Shown: one piece after another, positions 22,324 through 32,757 of the stretch
How the letters are laid out: each line of letters starts with the position of its first letter
How positions within the stretch are numbered: position 1 is the stretch's first letter
Assembly: GCA_963921825.1 (NCBI GenBank)
Contig: OY997596.1
Coordinates: 4,841,001-4,905,000 of the forward strand
Origin: Erodium maritimum
Lineage: Eukaryota; Streptophyta; Magnoliopsida; Geraniales; Geraniaceae
Length of the DNA: 64,000 bases
Direction: 5' to 3'
The notes under the pieces: generated by a model
Seen by the model: the letters and a program-made list of their open reading frames with translations, nothing else
Databases searched by the model: none
Told to the model about the DNA's origin: nothing
Position numbers and translations under genes: made by a program

Positions 22324-25300
22324 CTAAACAATTGACCACCAAGCATAGACCTTCGACCATAACCGCCAAACAAACTTACAGTGAAGGAATAAATGAGAGG
22401 AATCCTCAAATATCATAGAGCATAAGCTGCATAACATGTCCTGAATCGAAACTCGTACACCCCTCTCCTCCAGAAAAACCTTAGTCGGAACAGCATTGTG
22501 AGCTAGTAACCAAACTAAGGAGCTGTACTTGGGCGGAAGGTTCTTGACCCAAAGAATACCGGCCCAAGAAACTGGAGACGGTTTAGAATCTGAAAGCAAA
22601 AGGTAAGCAGAAGCTAAGGAGAATCCTGCTTCCCTTTGCGACCAGGTTACCAAATCAGGGGAGTCCGGCCTAACCGATACCAAACTCAGAAGGTCCATGA
22701 ATAATGCCGATTCGTCCCACTCATAAGAGAAAAGGAAAGAGCGACGATAGAATAGAAGCCAGGTATCAGCAGACCACAGTTCACCGACTCGTAACCACTT
22801 CCCTGTGCAAATAAGATAAAGCCGAGGGAAGCGGTAACGGAGGGCCATAGGACCAACCCAAACGTCCTGCCAAAAAAGAATACGATCGCCTCTCCCAAGC
22901 TTCCAATGAAGACTCTGATTCCCGAAAAGGTTCCTGAAAGGCTGTTCTGCAGACAAAGCCATAATGTGACTGAAAAGAAAGGAGGAACCTGGTTTGTCTA
23001 GTGCAGTGAGGTCCCATTCACTCTGATCCCAACCGAACTTGGCGCGCAAAACCTGCTTCCAAAGAGAGTATTTTTCAGAAGCGCAACGCCCAAATCATTT
23101 TGCTAGCAGACTGTTATTCACCCTCTCCAGGCCTCGAATACCCAAGCCACCATCAGTCTTTGGCTTACAAAAAGAGGACCATCGAACCTTACAAAACACA
23201 CGGGTCCAAGATCTATTGTGCCAAAGGAACCGTCTTCTCCAGGCTTCCAATTCTCGTATGACTCCCTTGGGAGCCTTGAACAGCGACATAAAGAAAATGG
23301 GCAACGCTGAGAGAGTGGACTTGATCAGGACTAACCTCCCTGGCATGGAGAGATCATTTGTCTTCCACAAGGCAAGAGATTCCTTAAATTTTTTGATAAC
23401 AGGGTCCCAGAAAGACAATCGCCTTGGGTTTGCTCCCAAGTTAAAACCAAGGTATTTGATTGGTAACGAGCCAACCAGACACCCCAAAGAAGAAGCCAAA
23501 GAGTCTGAGCACAGGGTCCTAGCGTTCAAGAGAATGGCAGTGGACTTCTCAAAATTAATCTTCAGTCCCGAGCTGAACTGGAAGGTAAGAAGGGTGCTCT
23601 TAAGCCTCAGAAGGTCATTCACAGACCCTTGCACAAAAAGCAGAGTATCATGTGCGAACTGGAGGTGAGAAATGATAGGACCTGCAGAGCCAATCCGAAC
23701 TCCAGAAAACTCTCCCAACCTGATACCCTCTTCAAGAACCTGATGCAAACCCTCTGCAGCTATCAAGAAAATAAACGGGGAGAGGGGCAGCCTTGCCAAA
23801 TCCCATTAAGTATAGGGAAATCACGGCTAGGCGATCCATTCACCAGAACAGCTAAAAAAGCCCGAAAACAGGATGCCATCCAAGAACACCAGGTCGGCCC
23901 AAAATTCATAGCCACCATCACCTCCTCAATGTAATCCCAATTGACCTTGCCAAAAGTCTTCTCAAAGTCAAGTTTGAGGACAACCGTTTCCTCACCAGAA
24001 TGACGGACAATATCAATAACCTCCGAGGCAATCAGGACCCCATCAACTAGCTGTCTACCTGCAACAAAACCTGATTGAGGATCGCTGATAACATCATTCA
24101 GAACTTGACAGAGGCGATTAGATAGAACTTTTGCTAGGATCTTGTAAGGGCCTGAAATAAGACTTATAGGTCTGAAGTCCTGTATTCTGTCAACATTTCG
24201 GATCTTAGGGATCAAGGTGAGGAAGGTAGAATTCAGCCATTTTCCTATGGTACCTGAAACAAAGAATTCAGAGAACAATCGAAGCAAGTCATCCTTGATA
24301 ATATCCCAGCAGACTTTGTAAAAAAGCATAGAGAAACCATCAGGGCCAGGGGCCTTTTCAGGACCACAGTCACAAATAGCAGCATAGATCTCCTCAGATG
24401 AGAAAGGCTCTTCCAAAAAAAGACGACTGAAACCCAGAAAGCCTTGCGAAAGGTAGCTCTGGAAGTGGGACACGAACTCCTGCAGGTTTCGAAAAATGAA
24501 TGCTAAAGTGATCTCCAGCATGGTTCTGAATGCCAGTAGGCTCAGAAAGCATAACTGATCCCGAACAGAGCTGGTGAATTTTGTTCCTTGAAGCTCGGAG
24601 ATTAGCAATCTTATGATAAAAGCGGGAGCAAACATCTCCAAGTTTATGCCAACGTAAACGAGCCTTTTGACTCCAAATTCGAGCCAGCACCTTTTGCTTG
24701 CGGATCAAAGCTACCTGAACCAGCGACCGTGATAAACATTCCTCCCATGATAGCTCCCGGTCATATAGAACCTCATCAAAAGTATCGATCTCAGCTGCAA
24801 GAGCTTCGACCTCTAGGTCCACCCGTCCGAACACATCCTGGCTCCATCTCTGCAAGTCATTTCGCAGACACTTCAACTTGAACCAGAGAATATAACTCGC
24901 AGAACCTTGGCAGATATAAGAATTCCAAAAGGCCCGAACATCTGGCAAAAAGAATTTGTGCTCGGTCCAGACATTGAGGAATCTCCTAGGTTTAGGACCC
25001 CAGTTAACGTCAGTAGAAGACAAGGTGATCGGCCGGTGATCGGCCGGTGATCGGATAATGAGCGAGGATGGCTCTGTTGCGAAAGAGTTCCAAAGATGAT
25101 AAGAGCATAGGGGGATAGAACAAACCGATCGAGGCGCGAAGCCTTTGATCCACCACCATACCAGGTGTACTTCGAACTTGAGAGGTTAATATCGACAAGC
25201 TCCATACGCTGCAAAAAATCAGCAAACAGGGCACAATCTGAAACAGAAGAAGTGGAGTTGCGACGCTCCTCAGGGCATAGGACTGATTTGAAATCTCCCC

Positions 25301-25718
25301 CTGCTATTATGTCTTCATTGAGAGATGCTCTATCAGCAATCAACAATGCACAAAGAAAGTGGTGACCAGACGATGTCGAAGGACCATAGACATTGAGTAG
25401 TGTTAAAACAGAACCTGTGGGAAGGTAAGTGCCAGACCAAATTAAAGCAGTGCCGATCGGTTTGGAGGATGTGAGATGAAACACAAATGATTTCCATGCG
25501 GACAGGACCCCCCCTGAAGCACCATCAGATGGAATAAAGATGAATTCCCACCCTAAGAACAAGCCACAATCACGAAGAAACCCAGCCGAAATGTCAGTCG
25601 CCTTTGTTTCCTGAAGCATCACAAAATCAGGCCGGAGAAGAAGTACTCTTCTAATATCTCTCCTCTTATGAGGAGAGCCCGCTCCTCTCACGTTCCATGA
25701 GAGGAGCTTCATGTGCAA
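22324..25718 (-). pseudogene. LINE 2 ORF2 remains (endonuclease, RT, zf-RVT)
   Basis: The ORF starts MHMKLLSWNVRG. The endonuclease blocks LQETKA, GGDFKSV and SDHRPI are visible. A short repeat of GATCGGCCGGT (25026-25056) disrupts the end of this domain. RT follows: EKAPGPDGFSMLFYK, LTLIPK, FRPISL, LKLDFEKTFGKVNW, then FAHDTLLF where the usual FADD has His for its first Asp, which should abolish polymerase activity. The zf-RVT region at about 22324-22600 ends in a CSLCS...HLFLHC pattern. Unlike LINE 1 there is no RNase H. The C-terminal tail continues to about 21975. Confidence 0.85.
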
Positions 25719-25809
25719 TCCGAGTTATGAGGTGTGGAGGCAACCCGAAATGAAGTGCCACCACCGGAATCCACGCAGGGTCAGAAAAATCATTGTCCTC
25801 AAGTTGGAG

Positions 25810-27358
25810 TTACCCCGAGACCTCGGCGTCCAAGTTTTCAAATTGTTCCTTTACTTCTCCCCCAATTGCAAGTGCCTTAAAACCCAGTTCCTTAATGTAA
25901 TTCCATTTACCAGAACCAGATGGAGAAGGTTTCGTCGGGCTTGATACCTGAAAGAATTTTTGGGCAGAGGACGAACGTTTCCTGCGAGAAGATGGAGCGT
26001 CGTGCGTTCCATGCAAACCAGAGATCAAGGGTTTTGAGGCGAGATGTATTGCAGAAAGGCCCAACTCAGATTCAGGAACAATAACATTATCCCCAGAGCA
26101 CAAACAAGAGTCCTCATAATCTTGGAAACCTCTAGTGGATAGAGGAGATCGATCCAAATCAAATTCGGAATTCAAATTTTGAGCCTTATCGTCACGCGCT
26201 TCTGCAACAGGACTCACCGACAACGAATCTGATGATTCCGACGGTGATTCCGATGAAACGACTCTCCGGGGACACACGGGCAGAGGAACAAATGAGGCTT
26301 GGATTGCATCAACCCATAATTTGAAAGACTCGCCATTCAAGAAAAAAGGAACTGATTGTGCAGAGAGACGGGAGACAGAATGCACCAGAACAAAAAAAAC
26401 CCTCGAAATCCTTTCTTATAACCTGTAAAACATCCCCAAGAGTCTTTCCAATCGAAGTGAAATTCTCAAAGCTCCAACCTTGGACCGGCATTCCAGTAAT
26501 AGAGACCCATTGGAAGAAGCCTAGTTTTGTGAAGAGCTCACCAGAGGTACGAACAATGTCGAACCAAGGATTTAAAGAGGCCCAATCCACATCACATTCG
26601 GTGTGAAAGATCATAAAAACTCTGTTTCCAAAACTCTTGATCTCGAAGTTAAGAAGTCCTACAGAGTTCATAGCTTCTAAAAGAGCTTCAGTCGAGGAAA
26701 AAGAGTGTGAGATCCCAATGGCACTAGATAGGACTTTCAATTTCAAATCAGGGACCTCAACACCCACAATTGGAGCCAAGGGTTCATCGGGTTGAGGGGG
26801 AACGATGGTAGTAGGCTTCCAAGTGGACCGGGATTGACGATTTGGATCATGCCAAGCGGGAACCACAAGGAGCTTACGACCAGCAAAACGTTTGTTGTTC
26901 AATGAAGCAGTTATCCTAGAGAAATCCTCGGCCGAGTCAGAGTGAACAAAACAAAAGGGTCGGCCTGAAGCGATAGATCTCTGACTGAGATAAATGCCCG
27001 TGACGCTGCCATGCTCAGCGAAGATGCGATAGAGCCAAGGTTCCTTTGCGAGAGGGGGGAAGTTGCTGATAAAGAGTTTACAAGGATCTAACCGGCGTTG
27101 CTGATCAGAAGAGCGCGGAGGAGAAAGAGGGACAGAGGTTATGTTGAGAGCAATAATGGCCTGAGAAGCCCGAGCAGAAGATTCAAACCTGGTAATCAGG
27201 GACGCCACTTTTGGATTAGGAGGTTCTGAGAGAAACCTGTGAGAGGGGGTGGAGACGGAGCGGCCGGAGATGGTGCTTGCCGTCGAAGCCCAGGTCCCAG
27301 AGTCGTCGGATGAAGAGTCCCCTTCGGTTCGAACTCCTCTCAGAGAGAGAGAATCCAT
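25810..27358 (-). pseudogene. LINE 2 ORF1 (RRM type)
   Basis: The open part at 26309-27358 encodes 349 aa. A Ser-rich N-terminus is followed by an RRM fold (about residues 94-170) with RNP2 LFISNF and RNP1 GRPFCFVH, and then a second conserved region with FGNRVFMIFHTECDV. The frame shifts near 26340, and a Ser-rich C-terminal part continues in another frame to 25810. RRM-containing ORF1 proteins are the RNA-binding partner in plant L1 elements. It is separated from ORF2 by about 90 bp. Confidence 0.8.
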
Positions 27359-27385
27359 TTCTTTTGGCTCGAAGCGACTTAAAAA

Positions 27386-27766
27386 AATATGGGTAATTGA
27401 GTTCTCTTAATCTAACGGTTCATAATAATTTTCAGATTTTGTTATGAATATGATTTTTTTTAGCTTATAAATATAATTTTTAATACATAATACCCCTTTG
27501 TATACATTTATACATATACACACATGAATTAAAACGGAGTACTATAATAATCTGAATACATTAATAAGATAAAAATATGACCAAATACACAATTAATTAT
27601 AATCTATATTTTGAGACTTAATTATTTTTTATTGGTTTCGACTTGGTTTTATGCGCACTTTTAAATTGTATCAAATTTTATTTCAGTTCTGCATGTAAAG
27701 TTTGGAAAAAATTTCTAATTTAAATTTCAGTCCTATCTTTAAAGTTTTATTAAACTTTGAACTCAC
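27386..27766 (-). repeat. duplicated intron-1 block, right part
   Basis: Matches 12548-12731 and then 17358-17629, so it is the ancestral intron without LINE 1. It contains the donor GTGAGT at 27761-27766. Confidence 0.8.
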
Positions 27767-28381
27767 CTCAATATAGTGTCGGTAAACCCAATTGGGAAAC
27801 GGGATCATCGTGTTAGTGCCAGCATCAAAGAGCGCCTTCAACCCCTCCACGGTCGTCGGAAGCAAAAGCTCCGGCCACGACCGACACCGCAGCCGCTCCA
27901 GCACCGCACCGCTGATCGACTCCGTCAACGCAACCACCGCCCCAGATATAACCAACCTCCGCACCAACTTCGGGTACGTCTCGGCCATCCTGAACCCTAC
28001 GAACCCTCCGTACGAGAACCCAACCACCGTGCACCGGTCAACGCCCAACTTGCTCAGCCCCTCCGCCACACACTCCGCCTGGAACTCCGGCGACCGGTCC
28101 GGTCTGCTCGTGGCCGACCCGCCGAAGAAGAGGAGGTCCGGGACGTAGAGTTGGTATTTCCGGGCCAGCGCCAGCGCCTGGAAGACCCACGTGATGGTTC
28201 CGTTTCCGGCGAAGCCGTGGAGGAACACGACGGCTGGGTTGGGTGGTTTGTTCTTGGAGGTGGGTTTTGGGACCCAGAAGTGGATGGTGGTGCCGGGCTC
28301 GATCTCCACCGTTTGGGAACGTAGACCTGCTAGCTTCATGAGCATGTTCAACAATGGGTTCACAACCACGAATAAGTTCAT
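27767..28381 (-). CDS. alpha/beta-hydrolase, duplicated first exon
   Basis: 205 codons, close to the exon at 17630-18235 at nearly every residue. It has HGFAGNG, the GFSYGG nucleophile elbow, and an end YRHYIE followed by donor GTGAGT. It carries a longer linker (PTSKNKPPNP) where the other copy has RWRSNP. No match to exons 2-4 exists between it and 18.3 kb. It is therefore an orphan exon, an alternative first exon for the downstream exons of the other copy, or a 5' gene fragment. Read-through into the intron would add 27 unrelated residues and stop at 27683, leaving a protein without the Asp and His of the triad. The frame is fully open, which suggests either recent duplication or continued use. 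Confidence 0.75.
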
Positions 28382-28540
28382 CGTTCTTTTTTTTTTGTGA
28401 TGTTCGAATGGGTGTAATCTATATTAGGAAGATAATTTGTTCCATGACATTATATGCACAAAAGGAGATGCATGTAGTTGTTTGCTACCATAAATGTTTT
28501 CAATTTTCATTTAAATATTTTTTATTTTATTTTTAAAGTG
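28382..28540 (-). promoter_or_regulatory. upstream region of the duplicated first exon
   Basis: Matches 18236-18390, so the promoter was duplicated together with the exon. The candidate TATA lies at about 28446-28455 (GCATATAATG). The match stops at about 28540, where a 1.65-kb insertion begins, and resumes at about 30205. Confidence 0.5.
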
Positions 28541-28639
28541 CCCCACCGATTTGGAATGGGTTGGAAGATGTAAATAAGTCACGCCGTTTTATTATTGAAA
28601 TTTTTTTAGCTCTGCGATATGAGTTCTGCTAGCTAGGGT

Positions 28640-28865
28640 TTTAGAACCTGTAATCCATGCGATGGCTTTTTTCCAAGGTTGTTGTAGTTTCTCTCGACCT
28701 CAATACGGTACTGTTGCTCCATCGATATGGCGGCCATCCTCTTTACCCTCTCATGTTCGTCCACTGCCCACGAAGGTCATCACTACTCAATTCTCATCTT
28801 CCCCGATTTCCCCAATCTCTCCCCAACTCCCATCGCCACCGACATCGCCTGTCCCTTTCCCAATT

Positions 28866-28907
<42 letters not shown>

Positions 28908-29473
28908 CTCGTCTGCTACTGCCTCTTCCCCGATTGATATCAGAGGCAACTCTTTGAAGCCTCCACCGTCGTCTCCAAAGTCAAATCAATCGCCGTCTCT
29001 GGCACGTCCTTCTCCTTGGCCTCCACCACCGCACCCTCCTCGACCCCTTTCTCGATTCTGGATCTGACTAATCGAGTGTGTCTTTTTTATTTTATCTGAT
29101 TTCATTTTTGCAGGGTCAAAATTTAGTACGTAGAGATTCAGAGACTTGTGCTATAGGGAATGACCCTAGAAGGGGTCCCTTGGAAGAGCTCTGCCTCCCG
29201 AAGAAGTGGATGATAGCAGGTTCGGTCGTACTCTATTGTGCATGCAACGTTTATGCAAGACGTCGAGCAGTCGTAGTCAACTTCGTCTAGTTTTAGTGTG
29301 TCGCCTTTAAGGAATCATATCCAAGACCGTCAAGCACGGTCATGTTATGAAAAGATCAGCGAACATTGTCAGTTACCTATGCTTGTTCGTCGTGGTCAAA
29401 GAGTCTCTGATGCACTTTGTTGTTTTTGAAATTCTTGATTAATGAAAACTGCACCTTTTAGTATAAAAAAAAG
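28640..29473 (+). mobile_element. X-family retroposon, copy X4 (probable)
   Basis: The 3' part has a GACCCTAGAAGGGGTCCC segment at 29161 and GCTCTGCCTCCC, like the matching box in X2 and X3, and ends TAATGAAAACTGCACC followed by an A-rich tail at about 29473. The 5' part is Pro/Ser-rich in translation and contains the poly-G tract. The left limit is approximate. It is a weaker match than X1-X3. Confidence 0.4.
28867..28906 (+). repeat. T10-G30 homopolymer tract
   Basis: Ten T followed by thirty uninterrupted G. Such a run could form a G-quadruplex. It could equally be a sequencing or assembly artefact, so its exact length should not be trusted. Confidence 0.7.
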
Positions 29474-30245
29474 TCAGACCGTTTTTTTAACAACCGCAAA
29501 TAATCGCATGGAACAAATTATACATTACAATACTAGATAGGTTTAACTTATATGTTTCAAGTTTTTGTAATGCAAGATGTCGAGAGTCGATATAGTGATG
29601 TTCCTCAAGTTACACCTTCGAAGACAAGGTAATATATCATAAGAAGCTTCTTCCGCTCAGTTTCAAGATGGATCTAACTCTAATTGTCAATGGACAAACT
29701 CATTGGGGCCGGTCATCGGTGCTACTTGTTCCACGACATTGGTCTTGTCGAGTCGGAAGCCCCCCACCCTTTTAAAGGAAAAATCCGACCAAAACAACAT
29801 TACAGTTGTTGCACTGATAGAGAAGGGTAAGAAAAAGAGGGGAGTCACCGAGGTATTGTCACAATCTCGTGGACCTAGAAATGGTCAACACATAAGGGAA
29901 GATCATGATGGACTGAGATGTGGATAAAAGGCTTCTCATCCCACCTGCAACACTAGGGAGTACATGCTCATGATGAACATTGGGTCCATAGTTCGTGGTT
30001 ACCTTATGATGAGAACAAAGTTCGACGACGTAGATTCAAGAGAGATGTTGGCGCTTTGAACCAGTTAACTTCAGTACTATATAGAATTTGAAATTTTGTC
30101 TTACTTTATTTTCTTAGATTCTTTCCTTAATTACATGCATATGGTATTGTAGGATTTCATGTGTTTGTGTCTGAGTTACTTGTTTTTTCCAATGCATTTA
30201 GGATTTCTTTATTTCTTGTTATTTTGCTTGTGTTTCATGTAAGAT

Positions 30246-30543
30246 TTATATTCTCTATATTGATATATCTAAAGTATTGATCAATATTTGTTGGTCCAAT
30301 GTCATGTCATGTGATGATTCATCGTACATCTTCATTGTAACCATTGATAAAAAGTTGCATGAAGAAGGTTATATAGACAAGTTGATTGGTCCCCAAGTCC
30401 CAACATTCTCATTTACGAAATCTCATACACCATTAGATAGAGAGAGAAACAATGGGAGGACTTGGAAGACCAAAATCATCAAAGGTGTTCTAGAAATCAA
30501 CAAGGTCTTCAGTCTACTTGAAGTTAACAATGGCGGGAGGTAA
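30246..30543 (+). CDS. conserved open segment, possible exon, family unknown
   Basis: An open reading stretch of about 88 codons with no true ATG at its start (the first in-frame candidate is TTG at 30277). It ends at GGGAG followed by GTAAGTGC, a good splice donor. It contains DDSSYIFIVTIDKKLHEEGY and a basic IIKGVLEINKVFSLLEVNN end. The related stretch at 18782-19076 is closed by a stop. I do not recognise the family. An exon of an unknown or decayed gene is possible, as is a transposon fragment. Confidence 0.3.
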
Positions 30544-31079
30544 GTGCATCCTTTTTCTGCAATTCAAATTCTAACATGATTATAAATCACATGCTAGGAC
30601 TTACATTCATATAATATTGTGAAACTTTACAAGAGAGACTTAATAAAAACGTCTTCCAAATAAAGTATACATTGCCTAGATATTATGAAGACACAAGATT
30701 TGTATCGTTACATTCGTGTCATGGAGTTAGGTGTCCTCAGTATTTGAAAGACGCGGAAAATAAAGTTTCATCTTTCCAACTGCCATTACAGAGACACAGT
30801 TTCGATGTGTCGTATCAACACGTTCATTGTGTCTCTCGAGTATATCTGTTTGAAAACACAACTTTCAAATGTTTTTCTCTCACATGGGTGTACTTGGAAG
30901 AATGACTTAATATGTTTAATTTCCTAATGAGAGAAAATTAGAAGAAACAAATAGACATGTGAATCTCGCACCAATTCCACTTGTTGCCCAAATTGTACTT
31001 TGCAGTCAATTTAGAATTTCAATAATTCAAAATAATTATTAATAAATAATTCTTTCTAAAAATTTTATAAATAATGATT
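30544..31079. other. no recognised feature
   Basis: AT-rich sequence. A 78-codon ORF (30672-30905) has no recognisable motif. Confidence 0.4.
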
Positions 31080-31500
31080 TTATTAGGGATTGTGTATTCA
31101 GAGTACACGATCAAAAGGAAAAAAAACCCTTAGAGTACACGGTCAGAAGGAAACAACCCTCAAGAGACGTCCAAAACAAAGAAAAATACAATTTAGGTTA
31201 TAAAGAAAATCACTTCAAAGAACAAACAACCCAAAGAAAATCAACCAAGCTCCCAACAAGAAAATAAACAAGAGACAATCAACCAACTGATAGAATACGA
31301 ATATTAGAAGATGGGTCTTGAAGGAGTATTGAATCTTGTAAAACATAGTCAAGATTTTCATAATCCCTCTCAACAAGCTCTATTTTGTTTAAGTTAAATA
31401 TACCGCAAAGTTAAGTAGTCTACTTTAAACGACGACAAGGATAAGTCGGTGGTCAATAACAACCGAAACTTTAAAACCCTTAGAAACAGAATACTCCAGT
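31080..31500 (-). mobile_element. possible LINE 3'-end fragment
   Basis: The plus strand is A-rich, with CCCAAAGAAAATCAACCAAGC resembling the antisense of the LINE 2 end (CCAAAGAAGATTAACTCC). It would encode, on the minus strand, a degraded version of the hydrophobic C-terminal tail of L1 ORF2. The match is weak. Confidence 0.3.
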
Positions 31501-32757
31501 CTTTCATTTGATCGGGTAAATGATATTTTGGTGTACTATTCCTTCAATAATTGTACCAGTTTTGAAAACGTGTTTCAGTCGAAGAGACTTCAATTCTTCG
31601 TTGATTTGACGTTTCATGTGTTACTCAGAGTCACTAATTTCTGCTACAGCAGGCCAGACTGTCGTTTCTTCAAAATTCACCTTTTCGGTGTATACCCTAC
31701 CTCCTTATTAATGAGGCCAAATTTTATCAATAATATGAGTTATTGCTATACTTATTAATGAGCCAAATTTTAATTCTTACACATTGTGTCAATTTCAAAA
31801 TGCCTTAAAAAAGTCTTTTTTATAAATTTATTTCATAAAAAAAAATCAACAGGCACGTGGTGATAAGTAGAAACATGTTTGAAACCCAAATTTTTTTTTT
31901 TTGTTTTTTAATAAATAAAATATATAAAATATAGACCATGAGTTCCACCACCAAAAAAAAAATAGGTTATAGGGCTAATTGATTTCCTACACATCATATC
32001 ATGCCCGAGTCAATTCATTTTTATTTTATTTTATCGACAATATATTACTTTAACACATAATTTATCTATATAAATGTATAGTAATATTACATTATTCATA
32101 TTATATATATAAAAAATTAAATTGAACATTTTTGTTATATGGGGAGATTAACGAAAACAAGTACAAGGACACATGTAAGCAGTGGAGTCTCTTCCATATG
32201 TCTTCCGAGAAGCTCAATCCTGCAACAACAATGAACGATAGTCTCAACGGACGGCCAATCTCCGGCACCAGCACCGGTACGAGTGGTGCAAAGCCATCCC
32301 CAGCGACACTGGTCAAACCGTGGTAGCCATCTCAATCTCTTGATCCCCAGACATGTCAACCCTGCCACCTATTCTTGAGGTCTAAGCTTTACTTCAACGT
32401 CACAACCTCCATTTTCTCCTTCCTCACGTATCCAAAACTCTTCATGCTCAACAAACCCTAGTCTCTATCTTCAACATACGCCATCATAGACCAAGCCAAA
32501 CACCACCATGGAGATGTGGACCAACGTTAACCAATGAACAAGACATGTTTTTTTCGCGACCGTTTGCGAGCTGCCGGGGAAAAGAGGTAGTTGGTTCTCC
32601 GGTTCTACGTGTTGGCTTGTGATAGGACGGAGGCAGCGGCTCTAGTTCGGCGATTGAGGATCTGATTCCTGATAGAATGGCTAAGAAGCCGATGTGGGCT
32701 TGTGGACTCAACTTGATTGAATGGGAATCCATGTAATCCAAACATAGACAACGTGTA
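31501..32757. other. no recognised gene
   Basis: Mostly AT-rich. The 32150-32750 part is richer in GC and has short ORFs on the minus strand (32101-32316, 32135-32368, 32484-32741), none with a motif I recognise. It could be a decayed gene fragment. Confidence 0.35.

Larger units (their letters stand above)
21921..27385 (-). mobile_element. LINE 2, nearly full-length L1-type retrotransposon
   Basis: A 5.46-kb element flanked by perfect AATATGGGTAATT at 21908-21920 and 27386-27398. The uninterrupted target is seen at 12548-12562. On the minus strand it runs from a short leader, through ORF1 with an RRM domain and ORF2 with endonuclease and RT, to a poly(A) tail (poly-T at 21921-21928). Having both ends and the target duplication, it appears complete in length, but ORF2 is split by about four frameshifts and one catalytic Asp is altered. 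It sits in the intron of the duplicated first exon, in the sense direction. Confidence 0.9.
28541..30205. other. insertion absent from the other copy of the duplicated block
   Basis: The two upstream regions align up to about 28540 and again from about 30205 (TTATTTCTTGTTATTTTGC). Between them is DNA with no counterpart in the first copy. It holds the X4 retroposon, a T10-G30 tract and a 29480-30200 stretch with short ORFs (29703-29927 the longest) that I do not recognise. I could not see a target duplication. Confidence 0.55.

Noticed and set aside
28657-29067. A Pro/Ser-rich ORF of 136 codons including a poly-Gly stretch
   Set aside because: The poly-Gly comes from the G30 run and the rest is low-complexity. 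It lies within a probable X retroposon.
29703-29927. A 74-codon ORF as a small gene
   Set aside because: No motif, no clear start context, and it is part of an insertion absent from the other copy of the duplicated block.
32101-32316. ORFs on both strands around 32.1-32.4 kb as a gene
   Set aside because: Overlapping frames with no conserved motif. The GC-richer composition alone is not enough.
32484-32741. An 85-codon minus-strand ORF, possibly an F-box-type fragment
   Set aside because: No recognisable domain and no splice or promoter support.
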